Positions 1-12,790 are shown, counted from the first letter of the stretch. The stretch: DNA of 64,000 nt from Sophora flavescens (GCA_030762895.1 CM061070.1:34685652-34749651); one strand, 5' to 3'. Numbers and translations are program-made. The notes: a model not told the origin generated them from the letters alone.

Positions 1-283
1 AATTCTACAACCTATCAAGTCCAATATATACATATATACATTCAATTCATACAAAACTACTCAATATATTCCAAGTATGCAGGATCTATATTTTCTATTC
101 TTTTCTCTACAGCATACTTAAAAAAGAAGGTTGCAAAGCACACTCTCAAGTCTTTAAAATCCTCTTTAAAAGAGGAGATTGATCACTGAAAGCCTGCACA
201 AGTTCAAATAAAATCAACATTAAATTAAGTCATCACCAAAAACAAAATATATTTAAATAACTTGTTTAATTACTTACCTTCTT
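1..283. other. AT-rich 3' part of CACTA-1, no gene seen
   Basis: The sequence is A+T rich with no convincing coding frame. It lies downstream of the Ulp1-like exons of CACTA-1 on the minus strand and is probably intron or 3' untranslated sequence of that gene. Confidence 0.4.
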
Positions 284-1290
284 CTATCCCTCAGTAATAG
301 ACGCGGAGACAATATTCAACATATGAAACATCACATAATACGCACACGACCAACCATCTTTTTCTCTATGAGACCATAAATAAATATGAAATTTAATGTC
401 AATTAAATGTATATATAGTATTTGTAATATTAATTACTATTTAATAAACTACATACCTTGAGGTTAATCCATTCAGGCTTTGTTTTTGACTTTAAAGTCC
501 TACTTTTCCCATTGGCACAAGAAATGCTACATGCCTTCATAGCCCTATCATAAACAAAATATTCATGTCAATTATATGTTCATGTGTAATAAAATAAAAG
601 CAAATGTTACAAATTAAATAAAATAGAAGTTTACATACATATTGAATGAGGACACCACCTCCTTCGCCGGCTCATGGTGCAATGAGCATAAGAAGACGAC
701 AGTATGCCTCGTAGGATGAAATAGGACCAACAGCCACTGCTCTCGCCATATGAAAGGTGCTATATATATCTCTTTCTGATCACTTCCTCCCATTATGTTC
801 TGCTTGTATGCATTGAGTTTACTGTGGTCGGTCAAGAAATCACCAAGCATGACGGTGGGGTCTAAGAATTCGTAAACATTGCAGCCCCTGTCAAGTTGAA
901 GGCAATGTAGATACCTAAGATATGAAATAAGTGGATGTTAATTTCATAATATATTGAAATAAATTATAAAATTTAAATAAATTATAAAATTAAAATGTAC
1001 TTACATACACCAGATACTTGGAATCGTGTAGGCTATCCATTGACCATCTGTGCAAAATTGACCAATATCCTCAACGACGAAGTGAAAAGGAGCTGGATGT
1101 CCCACATATCCATAGTGCTCCAACGGAAGTAAAAAAGTGTCGTGCTCCATCGTGCACACAAACGAGCCAAGGGACACTGACGATGCGTTATCAGCTTCGG
1201 CTTTGCCTTCAATTGTAAATAAAGAAAGCATAAGTAATTTAGAATAAAGAGAACATGAGTAATTGAGAAAAATGATCATTACGAATATAC
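284..1290 (-). pseudogene. Ulp1 (C48) cysteine-protease-like exons of CACTA-1, degenerate
   Basis: Several short minus-strand exon-like blocks resemble the SUMO-protease (Ulp1) domain that many plant CACTA and related elements carry at the end of their second ORF. The block at 850-640 contains IYIAPFIWREQWLLVLFHP followed by FLCSLHHEPAKE, which aligns with the usual HW...LDSLHHEP region. The block at about 350-284 contains WSCAYYVMFHML, which aligns with the catalytic-Cys segment CGYYVM. The Cys is retained, but the expected His reads Gln (CAG) and the expected Asp reads Cys (TGC). Blocks are separated by AT-rich intron-like stretches, and one conserved block lies near 540-460 (AMKACSISCANGKS...). 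Activity as a protease is unlikely. Confidence 0.6.
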
Positions 1291-2790
1291 TTGGGACAAC
1301 TCCAAATCCACTGCGACAACTCCAACTCCAACTGTTTCAACTCCAACTCCCTCTTTGACAACTCCTCCACCTCCACATTTGTCTTTGGACGACTCTGTTT
1401 TGTGCTCACATGTGAAGGTTGGGCAACTCCCGCTGTTTCTTGGGATTGCATGGATGAAAACTGCTTCATAAGCATTTGCGTGAAGGCTAGGTTCGTTAGA
1501 AACCTACTCATCAGCTGATATATAAAACTCGGGCCGCCAATGAGCTCTTGTTTAACCTCTTCTTTAAGCTCCTCCTTAACTATCACTTGCTCGACCCGCC
1601 TACGTGACGCACATAATCCATGGAATTTCTTAATGCCGACCATCCCTGGAACACCACGGACACAACCAGGGTGGTCGTCTTTGCCTAGGGTAACGACCCA
1701 GATATCCTACCGTCCCTGTGGAACGAACTATCGCTACGAGCTTTTTTCCTTCAGCTCCTCCTACAAAGACGAAATTTAAAAAAAAAAACGTGTAAGACAA
1801 TGTGTTACAAATATCAAGTAGAAAGGCAATTAGTTTGTTACTTACAATCTTTTCTGCCACAATACGTGTGGCTTCAACTTTAAAATTTCCAGACTTGGTC
1901 TTTCGGCCTTCCACCCAACAGTCCTCGTGTGGGGGTGGAGACGGAGGATCAACAACTGTGTCCTCATCTGCTTCTCCTGCTTCTATATGCTCTTTCAACT
2001 TCTCCTGCCTCTCTCTCAACTTCTACTCCATCAAATTCTTCTCCACAAAATTATACCCACCTTGAGACATGGTGTTGGGGTGGACATTCTTTGCTTGATT
2101 CTCTTTCCCCCTTTGCCTTTTAGTCTGTTACAAATAACACGTACTCAATTTAGTTAAATATTGTTTTTTACTTAAATACACTTTAACATGGACAAATAAA
2201 TTAACTTCAACTAACCAGAAACATATGTGTGCCCCGGCTCCTAACAAAGCTATCCCACATATCCTTATCAAGGAATGAGTATACCTCAAGAGGAGATTCG
2301 TTCCTCTTCTCTCCATATAAGTAATTCTTAGTTAGAGAATACTTAAACCCTGTCCAACGCTTAGCTGCAAGTTGAAGCCATTTCTTCTTATGTTCAGGAG
2401 TATTCGGCATGGTCCACGCGGTCTACATTAATTACATAACAAAAATGAGGAATTAGAACTGAATCATAATTTGCTTAAATAATGCACATCAAAAGAGTGT
2501 AAAATTAAAATACCGTGATTGACTCCGAAATCCGATCCTTCACATTCTGTGGTACTTGTTCCTAATCATCAAACAGAATGCTAGTGTGCTCTTTAGCTTC
2601 CACAGCCACAAAACTGGTGAATTTCTTAGCAAGTGGTCCCTTGGGATTCAGTTTACTATCAAACTGGACCTCATGCCTCTGACCATTAAGCCTAGACCTA
2701 GACAAACTTTTCAAAGTAGTGGATGTTCTACCCTTTTTTTTTGGATGACCTGCTAGCCAACCCTGCTGAAACAGCCCTCTGTGATGCCTG
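1240..2790 (-). pseudogene. Transposase_24 / TNPA-like second gene of CACTA-1, degenerate
   Basis: Minus-strand exon blocks match the plant En/Spm Transposase_24 pattern. A Lys/Arg/Ser-rich block lies at about 2790-2520 and contains an in-frame stop. The block at 2410-2210 contains KRWTGFKYSLTKNYLYGEK and DMWDSFVRSRGT, the usual core of this family. The block at 2120-1840 contains MSQGGYNFVEKNL and a Glu/Lys-rich helix. The block at 1640-1310 is a Glu/Leu-rich coiled-coil-like tail. Intervening sequences are AT rich and look like introns. Stops and frame changes show it is no longer intact. In active CACTA elements such proteins bind the subterminal repeats. Confidence 0.6.
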
Positions 2791-3148
2791 TTTGGACAAA
2801 AAAATAATAATAAATTAGGTTAGTTTAACATGTATAAATAAAAATATAAGCCTACTTAATTAACATTATATGTATAAATAGAACTTACACTATCAGCTGG
2901 CATAGTCGCCACCGACCCGTCACGTGAATGAGGGATGTTTGCTGAATTAGCCATGTGTATGCCTGTGTAGACAAAAAAAAATAACAAATTAGGTTAGTTT
3001 AACATGGATAAATAAAAATAAATCTAAATTAACATGGATAGATAAAAATAAATCTAAATTAACATGGATAAATAAAACACTTGCCCTAAAAGAACAAAAC
3101 TCACACTATGGATAAACATAACTTACACTATGGTCAAGTTTAATTTAT

Positions 3149-5313
3149 CTAGATCAATATCCCTTCGTGATGATCATCACGAGTGACATGTACATCGTCC
3201 ACCTCATTTTCCTTAATGAAAGTAGGCATGTATGTTGAGAAAGAAGGAGTCTTAGGAATATCAAGGGTTGAATCCTGATTTTCATCACTACCATCATGCA
3301 TGCTTTTTCCTTGGAGAACCACAGACAACCTTTTGTTAGAAGGATCATTGATATAAAACACTTGTTTTACTTGGGAAGGCATGATGAAAGGCTCTTTAGT
3401 ATGACCTACCTTGCCAAGGTCTACCAATGTAAATCCCCATTCGTCGGTTTGTACACCACTTTCACTATCAATCCACGTACATTTAAAAATCGGCACCGTA
3501 AGCTTAGTGTTATCGACCACCCAGATCTCTTCAATGACTCCAAAGTAAGGTATCGGTGCCATAACGGGGTTTGTATCTTTTGAACTACAGAAGTGCATGG
3601 ATTCAACCACGATCATAACCCCACTATTTTGCATTGTACTATTTTTATCTTGTTCCTTTGTATACAAGGAAAAGTTATTGATGTAGTATCTGCTCCAACA
3701 TATGACATTAAAGCTAGCCCAACGTGCTAGCCATTTTAATGTATCAGAAGCAATACTACCGTCCTTCAGAATTTATTCTTCAAACCATTGTAAGAAAATC
3801 TTGTTATGCTTGTTCAACAACCGCTTTTCGTTCATTCGAGGGTTTTCTTCCTTGACTTTTCTTTTGTGATCACAAAAGTAAGGTTGAACTTCATCAATGT
3901 TATTCAATATATACAAATATGCTTGAAGCACTTCCTCCCGACCCTTGCTCTTAACCATTACACCATGTGTACCCTTACCTTCACATCTTCTCTCATCATG
4001 ACGAGGCTTTAGAACCGCTATAGGATCCATTTTAGGAAGGTAGTCTGAACAAAACTCAATAGCTTCTTCTGCAACGTACCTTTGAACAATAGATGCTTCG
4101 GGACAGTGTGGATTCTTCACATACCCTTTCAAGATCTTCATGTATCGCTCAACTGGGTACATCCACCGCAAAAAACGGGGCCACATATTCTAATCTCTCT
4201 CACTAAATGAACAATTAAGTGAACCATGATGTCGAAAAATGAAGGAGGAAAATATATCTCCAATTAACACAAGATTACAGCAGCCTCAACTTCCAACTCA
4301 TCCAACTTATGGGGGTCAATGACTTTGCTACATGTAGCATTGAAGAATGAGAACAACCTAGTTATGACATGTCTAACATTTTTAGGAGCAATACCACGAA
4401 TAGCCACGGGTAGTAGTTGCTGCATCAAAACGTGGCAATCATGAGACTTTAAGGCAAATAATTTGAGATAACTTGAGATAAGCCTCTTGACATTTGAAGA
4501 GTAACCATGTGAAACTTTGATGCCCTGAAGACACTCACAAAAACTTTGTCTCTTTTTTTTGGACAAAGTATGACATACTGGAAGCAAATATGTCCTCTTA
4601 CCATCCTCAATAACTGGAGCTAACTTCTCTCATATACCCATCGTAACGAGATCAAGACGAGCACTCACATCGTCCTTTGTTTTGCCATGAATGTTGAGAA
4701 GCGTTCCGATTACACTATCACACACATTTTTCTACACATGCAACACATCAATATAGTGTCTGACATCAAGCTTGCACCAGTATGGAAGATCAAAGAATAT
4801 CGACCTCTTCTTCCATATGTTTTTCTCAATAGCCTTAGCCTTATTTTTGGCCTTGCCAGAGATAACATTGATGTGCTTCACCCGTTGATAAACTTGCTCT
4901 CCATTTAAGGCCGACAGAGCATTTTCACTCTCTTGGCATCCATTAAAAGCTTTTTTCAAATTACGATATGGGTGATCACGTCTAAGAAATCTCCAATGCC
5001 CAAGGTAAACCGTCTTCCATGATGCAATTGAGTGAAGCATGTGCCTTCTTCACATATAGGGCATGCTTTATGCCCCTTAACACTGTACCCGGACAAGTTC
5101 CCGTATGTTGGAGAGTCATTGATGGTGCAAAATAACATGGCACACATCTTTAAAGTCTCGTGAGAATACCCATCAACTACATCAACACCTTTCACCCATA
5201 GATTTTCCAAGTCTTCAATCAAGGGACTTAGATAAACATCTAAGTCATTTCCTGGTTGTTTTAGGCCCGAAATCATCATAGATAACATCATGTATTTTCG
5301 CTTCATGCACAAC
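3149..5313 (-). pseudogene. CACTA-1 TNPD transposase, C-terminal part (Transposase_21, DUF4218, DUF4216)
   Basis: Read from 5313 down, the fragments follow the order of a plant TNP2/TNPD transposase. First comes the end of the Transposase_21 domain (MCMKRKYMMLSMMISG, DLDVYLSPLIEDL, YSVKGHKACPICEEGT). Next is the TNP2-specific region (LGHWRFLRRDHPYR). Then comes DUF4218 (MYPVERYMKILKGYVKNP, LLNKHNKIF) and finally DUF4216 (ILVVENM-like GVMIVVES, VPIFKCTWID), ending in DDHHEGILI. Several frameshifts and stops separate the blocks, so the gene is dead. It is cut at 5313 by retroelement X and resumes at 19851. Confidence 0.85.
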
Positions 5314-5532
5314 TGATAAGTGTGATTTCACCTCATATTTCTTTATCATATTACATGCATTTTCATGTAGTTTAGGCATTTTTACTTTGAATTTTGTGAG
5401 TTTTTACCTTGGAATGGGTAAGGTGGTTTTGTGGTGTTTGTATGCAGGAATTGAAGATTAAATATGCTCAGGACCAGTTATGTTGGAGTTTGCATGAAGG
5501 CGGAGCTTGAAAAATAAGAAAAATGAGCCAAA

Positions 5533-5735
5533 CAGAGCCCATCACGGCCTGGCCATGATAGGCATCATGGCCATGATCGAGTAGGACTGAAAAGAAAGAA
5601 GAATGGAAAACTCAGAACTTGTCACGGTCGGGTCGTGATGGTGGTCACGGCCGTGACATGCAAACTGAACCAGACCCTCACAGGCAGAACTGATCACGGC
5701 TAGGCTGTGATGACCATCACGGCCGTGACGCGCAA
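5533..5735. promoter_or_regulatory. Palindrome cluster in U3 of X 5' LTR
   Basis: Repeated inverted repeats of the form ATCACGGC-NNN-GCCGTGAT followed by TCACGGCCGTGA are separated by roughly 35-nt spacers containing CCTCACAGGCAGAACT. The last one ends about 65 bp before the TATA box at 5801. The position suggests a promoter-proximal element, but function is inferred from position only. Confidence 0.6.
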
Positions 5736-5925
5736 TATCTGAAAATTTATTTGCTGATTTGATCTGATTTTGTAACAGCTTTAATCCAAGTTACCTTGCA
5801 TTATAAATAGGACCCTTAGGCTCGAAAATAGGGGATCCCTTGGGCTGCTACCATAGGAAAAAATTAGGATTTCTCTTCTTCTCAATTTCTTCTTTTCTCT
5901 TAGGTTTTTTTATGCTTTTGTTAAT

Positions 5926-5954
5926 CAAGCTTGCTATGACCGTGGCAATGCTTG
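5926..5954 (+). other. Conserved 29-nt leader hairpin (X 5' LTR)
   Basis: CAAGC pairs with GCTTG. After a single bulged base, a second 7-bp stem closes a 4-nt loop. The same structure occurs at 18901-18929 (X 3' LTR), 22699-22727 (Z) and, on the minus strand, 34340-34368 (V). Confidence 0.6.
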
Positions 5955-6664
5955 AGCAGTCTTCTTATTTCTAGGAATTGGGGCTATGCCCAAGACTTGT
6001 TTTATGTTATGAATTGATATTCTCCTTTTGTTAATTCCAATTTGCTTTCGATTTGATTCCTATTGCATGAATTACTTGCGAATTTGGTGTGCACTTATTT
6101 GCATGTCATAGATATTCTAAGGATGAACATAGCGGTGAACTTAGGTATTGGATCTATAGAGATTGAACTTAGGACTTAAATCACGAGAGTTAGAAGTGGT
6201 CCTTCGAGGGTTCATTGAATTGTCACGAATCTTAATGGGTTCAATTTAAATACAATTACCACGAGAGTAGGGGTTGGTTTAATTGGGCACGGTTCTTGTA
6301 TCTTGAGAGAGAACATTAACTTATTTACGATAAATTCACCTTCAATGCAAGTTTGATAATTAACAAGAGGGGTAGTCAATTTAGTATCATGAGCAATTAT
6401 GTTGGTAACCCAATTCCTGGAAATCTCTTTTAATTTGAAAATCTCCATATTTGATTTGATTGCGATTTTATTTGATTGCGTTTTAATTAATAGATTTGTT
6501 ACTTAATTCTTATTTTAAAAACCAAATCTTTTCAAATCTTTTTCCTGTCTAGTTTAATTAATTTAATAATTAATTGTTATTTAATATCACGGTCTCTGTG
6601 GGTTCGATCTTTTTATTACTTGACGACGAAGCCGTTCACTTGCGGATTCACGCTATCAAGTTTT

Positions 6665-6683
6665 TGGTGTCGTTTCCGGGGAT
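6665..6683 (+). other. Primer-binding site of X (tRNA-Asp type)
   Basis: TGGTGTCGTTTCCGGGGAT follows the LTR by six bases. It resembles the tRNA-Asp-complementary site TGGCGCCGTTGCCGGGGA used by Athila elements, with several C-to-T differences. Confidence 0.75.
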
Positions 6684-6823
6684 TGTGCTTTCTTGAATTT
6701 CAATTTTAATTTTTAAATGGATTTTTCTAGACATTTTTATTATTATTATTTATTAGTTATTTCTTTTTCTTTTCTTTTTTTTCCTAGAGTATCTATCTCT
6801 CTTTGCATGTATTTTTCTCTTTT

Positions 6824-9197
6824 ATGCGAAGATCCCAAAGTCTTGGAAATCTTGTTGAAGTTGACCCCGAGATCGAAAAGACCTTTCATAGACGTGGGAG
6901 ACTACAAAGACAAAGAGCGAGAGAAAGGTTGATTCCCATTCCACTCATGGTGAACCTATCGGATACAAAACCACTGAAGGACTACGCAGCCCCAAATGCT
7001 AGGGGTTTGCGAACTAGGATTGCTAGGCCAGAAATTGAGGCGGAGAACTACACTATACCGCCTCAATTAATAGGCATGATGAGGCAACATCAATTTGGAG
7101 GATTACCCTCAGAGGACCCGACTGATCATGTGGAGACATTCTTGGAGTTCACCGATGCAATAAGAATTCAAGGTGCCCCGATTGATGCTATTCGCTTGAG
7201 GTTATTCCCCTCCTCTCTGACTAGAAAGGCAAAAGCTTGGTTGAAGCAAGTGCCAGCTAATACTTTGTCAACTTGGGACCAACTGGAGCAGGCATTCTTG
7301 GAGAAATTCTTCCCTCCATCCAGGACTGCTTACCTACGAACTCATATTACCGACTTCTTCCAAAAGCACGGAGAATGCTTATCTGAAGCTTGGGATCGTT
7401 ACAAAGTATTGCTAGAGTCTTGCCCACGTCATGGGCTCAAGAGGTGGTTGTTAGTGCATACCTTCTACAACGGATTGGACTACTCTTTGAAGGTGTCACT
7501 TGACTCTGCAGCTGGTGGAGCCTTTAAGAATAGACCACTGACTGAAGCGTTCAATATCATTGAAAACGTAGCCACCAACTATCACCAATGGAGCACGGAA
7601 AGAGGTAATAACCCGAAAAAGCTTTCGGGGGGTAAGTTGGAAATGAATAGTAATGAATTAATTATGTCTAAATTTGACTCATTGAGTAAATTCTTTGATT
7701 AGCTTGAAAAGGCTAATGTGAGTTCAATAGGTGCTACTAATGTTGTTTGTGAGATTTGTGGAATGCAGGGACATGACATAATGGAGTGCCCACATGGTAT
7801 TGCTCCTGGATCCAGTGCTTCGGGGGAACAAGTGAACTCTTGTCACAATTTCTATGACACTAACCCGAAGTTGCCAAATTATGTTCCCTCGAATCCTTAC
7901 AACCAAGTGAGGAAGAATAATCCTTATCTCTCCTATGAGAATTACAACAACACATTGAACCACAAATTCTAGGAAGACCAAGGTAATAGGAAACCCACAT
8001 CGGGGTATCCTCAGGTACAAAAGTCTAAACTTGAGTCTCTTTTGGAAATTTTTTTTGAAACTCAAACAAAGTAAAATGAAGAGTTTAGGCAACAAGGTAG
8101 GGCAGTCAATGAGGCAATAAAAGAGTTAACATCTAAGGTAGATAACTTAGCCATCCATAACAAGATGTTAGAAACTCATATTGCCCAACAAGCCAGTACA
8201 TATTCTAGAACTAAGGATACGTTTCCAAGACAACCCGAAGTTAATCCCAATGAGCATTGTAATGCTATATACTTAAGGGATGATAAGCTTGGGGTAGTTT
8301 AAAAGGATGTGGAATGTGAGGAGGACATGAGTGAACATGAAGAGATAGAGCCAAACTATGTCCCTCCACCACCTTACCAACCCCCAATACCTTTCCCACA
8401 AATGTTGGTCAAGAAAAAGCAAGTAGAAAAAGAAACTAAGAGCTTAATTGAGGAGCATGATGCCATGATAAAAAATAATATGCCTCCTAAACTAAAAGAT
8501 CTAGGAAGTTTCTCTATTGCTTGCTCAATTGGAGAAGTGAAAATAGACCAAGCCTTATGTGACTTAGGGGCTAGTGCGAGTTTGATGCCACAGACCATCT
8601 TTGAGATGTTAGGAAACAAGGAATTGAGTCCATCCAAGTTCTCTTTACAATTTAAGGATGGCTCAACTAAAACTCCTCTAGGCATACTAGAGAATGTTCC
8701 TATAAAGGTAGGGAAATTTTTCATTCCTACCGACTTCATGGTGTTGGATATGAACGGAAATTCTAAATTCCCTATCATTCTTGGAAGGCCATTCTTGGCC
8801 ACAGATGGAGCAATAATAGATGTAAAAAAATGGTAAGCTCTCTTTGAATGTAGAGGAAGGTAGGGTGGATTTTGATTTGACTAACTCACATAACAACCCT
8901 CCTTTGGAAAGTCATGTGTGAAGGATTGAAATAATACCTCCAAAGGTGAGGGAAGAGCTTAGCATGGAAGAAACTCCCAAACTTTTCATGACAAATGATG
9001 CACCAAATAATGATGAAATTAGAGTTGCTCAACATGTGGAGTTAAAACTTCCGCCGGGAGGAAGTAAGGCCATGAAACTCAGAATGAAAAGAGCAAAGCG
9101 AAAGCGCATGTGACCATATGAACAAAATAGGCTCTTTGAAGGACTTCCTTGGAAGAGAGGTGTTCTTTCACTTCCAAGCCTAGCTGATCCCGGTTGA
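6824..9197 (+). pseudogene. gag-pro of element X (Retrotrans_gag, CCHC knuckle, retropepsin-like), decayed
   Basis: The start MRRSQSLGNL is chosen because element Z has the same start. The N-terminus holds VDPEIEKTFHRR, a signature shared with Y, Z and W. The Retrotrans_gag core runs from HQFGGLPSEDPTDHVETF through FYNGLDYS. A zinc knuckle CEICGMQGHDIMEC lies near 7748-7790. The retropepsin-like domain lies at 8520-8815 (ALCDLGASASLMP, ILGRPFLAT). Compared with Z, there are in-frame stops at 7700, 7970, 8072 and 8300 and a one-base gain near 8825-8835. The frame ends LPSLADPG. No reverse transcriptase follows. Confidence 0.88.
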
Positions 9198-9417
9198 TTG
9201 AAATGAGTATGGTCAAGCTTAAGACCGCAAATAAGCACTTCTTGGAAGGCAACCCAAGCTTTCTTTCCATTTTCAATTTGTTTTTGAATTTTGTTTTTGA
9301 ATAATTTGAGAATATTAAGAGAAGAAATATCACAAATTGATGGTTTTGCCAAGTATTTTCAGGTTATGAAAGCATGAAGAGCAAAAAGGCATGGAATAAT
9401 GAAGTAAGAGGAGATCA

Positions 9418-9640
9418 TGGCCTGCCCCTGATATCCATCATGGCCCTGATGTGAGACCAGAATTGATCACGCCCAGGCCGTGACAGGAGTCACGGCCGTG
9501 ATTAGCCAACAGCTGAGGATCAGAAAGGAACACGACCCATCCGTGATAGCCCTCACGGGCGTGATGAGAAGGACCCAGAAGATCATAATGTAACACGGCC
9601 TAGCCGTGATGAATGTCACAGCCGTGACGCGTCCTCCAAC
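9418..9640. repeat. Palindrome cluster downstream of gag-pro in X
   Basis: Five or more CACGGCC/GGCCGTG-type inverted repeats are present (for example AACACGGCCTAGCCGTGATG near 9592-9611). They are the same motif class as in the LTR but lie inside the element, between the coding end and the PPT. Confidence 0.6.
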
Positions 9641-10432
9641 AGCTCTATGACTGGTATCTGTGCCAACACCCTCCACCACCGCAGTGAGTTGTTCCATTTT
9701 TCTCCTCTCTTCGACTTGATTATTTACATTGGGGACAATGTAAGTTTTTAAGCTTGGGATAGGGGTATTATTTTTGGTTTGGTTTTTTTGCATTTTTGCA
9801 TTTTTCATGTTGCATTCATATAGCCGTAGTTTTGCATAATCACATAATTAATTGCCCCTTGCTTAGAGTATGCATCCAATTGTGAGAACTTTGTGCCAAA
9901 TGAATTGAGACAGTGAATTTTTTAACCCAATTTTTGTATTCTTGTGATAGGCTAAAAAAATGCTTGAGATGATCTTCTGATAGTTGATAATTAGCTTGTG
10001 GTTCCTTAGATTTGTGTTTCTCATTGATTTTAAACTACTAAATGTGAGATTTTTTTTTAGCCTAAAAGAGGAACTCACTAAATTTACCCCATTCTTTGTG
10101 ATCGAGTGTTTTATTCCTCTTGGATTGTATTCTCTAGAACTTGACTTGAAACCGTTTTGAAACATTAAAATTTTTGAAAACATATTTGAAAATGATTGAG
10201 GCACTAGGTATTTTTCTGGCCTTCTGAGCATTGACTGATTAAATGCTACCCCTTAGTTTCCCAATTTTGAGCCTAATAAAATGAAATGCTTTCTTGGTAC
10301 CTTGATTTATTTTGATGAATGATGCTTGGTATGACACCTTTTAAAGTATTGCAAAAAGGGGAAAAAGGTGGTTTGAAAAATAAATTGTGGGATGAAAAGG
10401 TTTTGAAAAATATTTCTTTTAAGTTGAAAATC

Positions 10433-10477
10433 TCCCCTTCTCCAAATAAAAAAAAATTAAAAAAATGGAGAAGGGGA
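10433..10477 (+). other. Conserved 3' hairpin of X
   Basis: TCCCCTTCTCCA at 10433-10444 is perfectly complementary to TGGAGAAGGGGA at 10466-10477, around an A-rich loop. Z has the same structure at 30977-31019 and Y a wobble-containing version at 16701-16756. Confidence 0.6.
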
Positions 10478-11008
10478 TGAAAAAAAAAGAAAGATAAAAA
10501 TAAAGAAAGAAATGTGGAAAAGTGAATTAAAGCCCAAAATGGTATTTCAGAAGGTTGTCATGCTTTGCATTGTTTTATATTTTGTTAGCCTTCTTGAATT
10601 TTCATTTTCTTGGTTTCCCCACCTAACGATTAAACCCATGGCCCCATTACAACCAAAATAAAAGACCTCTTGATTCTTATGTGTTTTTATTAATAAAGTA
10701 GAGATTGTGATTAATAGTCAAGCTTATGGTGGGATACCATCCTTAAGGAAATTGAGTGAACTGTCATATACCCTTAAACACTTGAGTGAGGTGAGAAGAG
10801 TGCCCGAATTAGTGAGAGGCATGAATCTAGAGAATCTTAGCTTATAATTGGACTTGAAATTGATTGTCTCTTGGTTACTTATTTGGATATACCTGTTACT
10901 TGGATTTATTACTCGAGTTCTTGGTTCACTGTCCATGCTCTGATTGTTTATCTTTTCTGGCCTTAGTGATTGCTTGAGGACAAGTAAAATCTTAAGCTTG
11001 GGGTAGTT

Positions 11009-11425
11009 TGATGAGTGTGATTTCACCTCATATTTCTTTATCATATTACATGCATTTTCATGTAGTTTAGGCATTTTTAATTTGATTTTTGCGAGTTTAT
11101 ACCTTGGAACGGGTAAGGTGGTTTTGTGGTGTTTGTATGCAGGAATTGAAGATTAAAATGCTCAGGACCAGTTATGTTGCAGTTTACATGAAGGCGGAGC
11201 TTGAAATACAAGAAAATGAGCCAAACAGAGCCCATCACGGCCTGGCCGTGATAGGCATCACAGTCATGATCGAGTAGGACTGAAAAGAAAGAAGAATGGA
11301 AAACTCATAACTTGTCACGGCCAGGCCGTGATGGTGGTCACGGTCATGACATGCAAACTGAACCAGACCCTCACAGACAGAACTGATCACGGCTAGGCCG
11401 TGATGACCATCACTGTCGTGACGTG
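11009..11425 (+). repeat. 3' LTR of X, first piece
   Basis: The piece starts TGATGAGTGTG directly after the PPT and matches the first 0.4 kb of the 5' LTR, including the palindromes at about 11230-11420. It is cut by element Y, whose target duplication ACGTG occupies 11421-11425. Confidence 0.85.
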
Positions 11426-12790
11426 TGATAGTGTGATTTTACATGATGTTTCCTGTACATATTTGCATGCATTTTTCATATAGATTAGGCATTCTTTAGT
11501 TGAGTTTTATTAGATTTTCCCTTGGAACGGGTGAAGGTGGTTTCTGTGTGTTGTTTTGCAAAAATTGAAGGAAAACTGTGCATATTTGACTATAATGAAG
11601 CTTGGATGATTTTGGAGCTTAAAAAGAGAGAAATTGAACACTCGCCTCGCGAACCCAATCTTTCGCCCCGCGAGCCTGAGAAACAGAAGCTATCACGCCC
11701 AGGCCATGATGCTCCTCACGGGCATATTAGAGAACCATTTTACTGGCTCGCGTCGCGAAGCCACTCTCGCCTCGCGAGATCCCATTTCTCAGCAAAAGTC
11801 AGAGACTGTCACGGCCTAGCCGTGACAGACATAACGGCCATGAAAGTCTGGAAAATTAAGTTTCGCGTCGCGAACATAAGCTCGCTCCGCGAGTACGCGG
11901 GAATCAGATTCTCTGTTATAAGCTGTTTAAGGCAGAATTGGAAGGGACACTTTTGGAGGCTTGGAGGCTACGAGTTTTGGAAACCCTAAAGGCTCTTTGG
12001 AAGCAGAGGCAGCTGCAGAGGATTGCCCCCATGGAATCCCTTCTCTCCTTCATCCATCTTTCTTTGGTTGTATCTATGACCATGAGTAGCTAAACCTCCT
12101 TTGTTGGGGTTAGGGTAACTATGTCTGAATTCTTATGTATTTGATGTAATCTTGCAATACAGTTCCTGCTTTGTTATTGAGTGATTGATTCTCTATGCTT
12201 AATGCTTGTTGTGGCTAGCACCCCCATGACATGATTTGTGTTTTAATATGCAATTGGAAAATTCGTGTTGAAACCGGAATTGAGATTAATCACCTAGTAA
12301 GCCTTGTATCTAGGAATGGAACTGGGTTTATTAGCAATCACATGATCCCTAATCTTAATGCGAATTCATTAATCTAGGCCACTTAAGGAATTAGGGTCTA
12401 TTAGTGGATTTAGGCTCTTGTCATCCGAGGAATCGGGACTTGAGTAATTTAGTGGATTGATTGTCATAACTGAAGTGGAAACTGTTTGTGAGTTGTTTCA
12501 TTGCATGAGGATGAAGTTTAGTGAACCTAACCCCAGCTGCTTTTATCATCTTTAAAACCCATCTTTTATTGCCTTCCAAGTGTTTGAGAAAAGTACAAAA
12601 AGAGTTTGTTTTTCTTATGTTGTTAGTTCTAGCTTTTGTTAGTTTAGAACTCTCTTCAATCCAAGAATCGCTTAGATAGTAGTTGAAGTGGTACGTGCTA
12701 GTACTTATCTCAGTCCCTGTGGATACGATAAACCGGTCTCACCACCGTATTACTTGCACGACTGGGTATACTTGCCCAGATTCGTCAACA
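11426..12790 (+). repeat. 5' LTR of Y
   Basis: The 1365-bp LTR runs from TGATAGTGTG to TTCGTCAACA. It contains both motif classes seen in this window: TCGCGAG-type (CTCGCCTCGCGAA, TCGCGTCGCGAA) and CACGGCCTAGCCGTGA. The 155-codon open frame 11522-11989 lies within the LTR and is not supported as a gene. Confidence 0.93.

Larger units (their letters stand above)
5314..6658 (+). repeat. 5' LTR of element X
   Basis: The LTR starts TGATAAGTGTG, ends GCTATCA and is 1345 bp long. Its partner is the split 3' LTR. A palindrome cluster of CACGGCC type lies at about 5533-5735, a TATA box (TTATAAATAG) at 5801 and a 29-nt hairpin at 5926-5954 in the presumed leader. The end is fixed by the PBS that follows. 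Confidence 0.88.
9198..11008 (+). other. Non-coding 3' internal region of X
   Basis: No coding frame is convincing. A palindrome cluster occupies about 9418-9640, a conserved hairpin lies at 10433-10477, and blocks shared with Y and Z follow (for example CCCCACCTAACGATTAA near 10616 and TTAATAAAGTAGAGATT near 10688). The region ends with the PPT-like AAGCTTGGGGTAGTT at 10994-11008. Confidence 0.7.

Noticed and set aside
1018..2157. Small plus-strand open frames in the first 2.2 kb
   Set aside because: They overlap minus-strand exons of the CACTA-1 second gene that match Transposase_24 or Ulp1 patterns. The plus-strand frames have no recognisable content.
11522..11989. 155-codon open frame, repeated at 17432-17899
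   Set aside because: It lies inside the two LTRs of Y and covers the palindrome-rich U3. It is repeated only because the LTRs are duplicates, and there is no domain or independent support.
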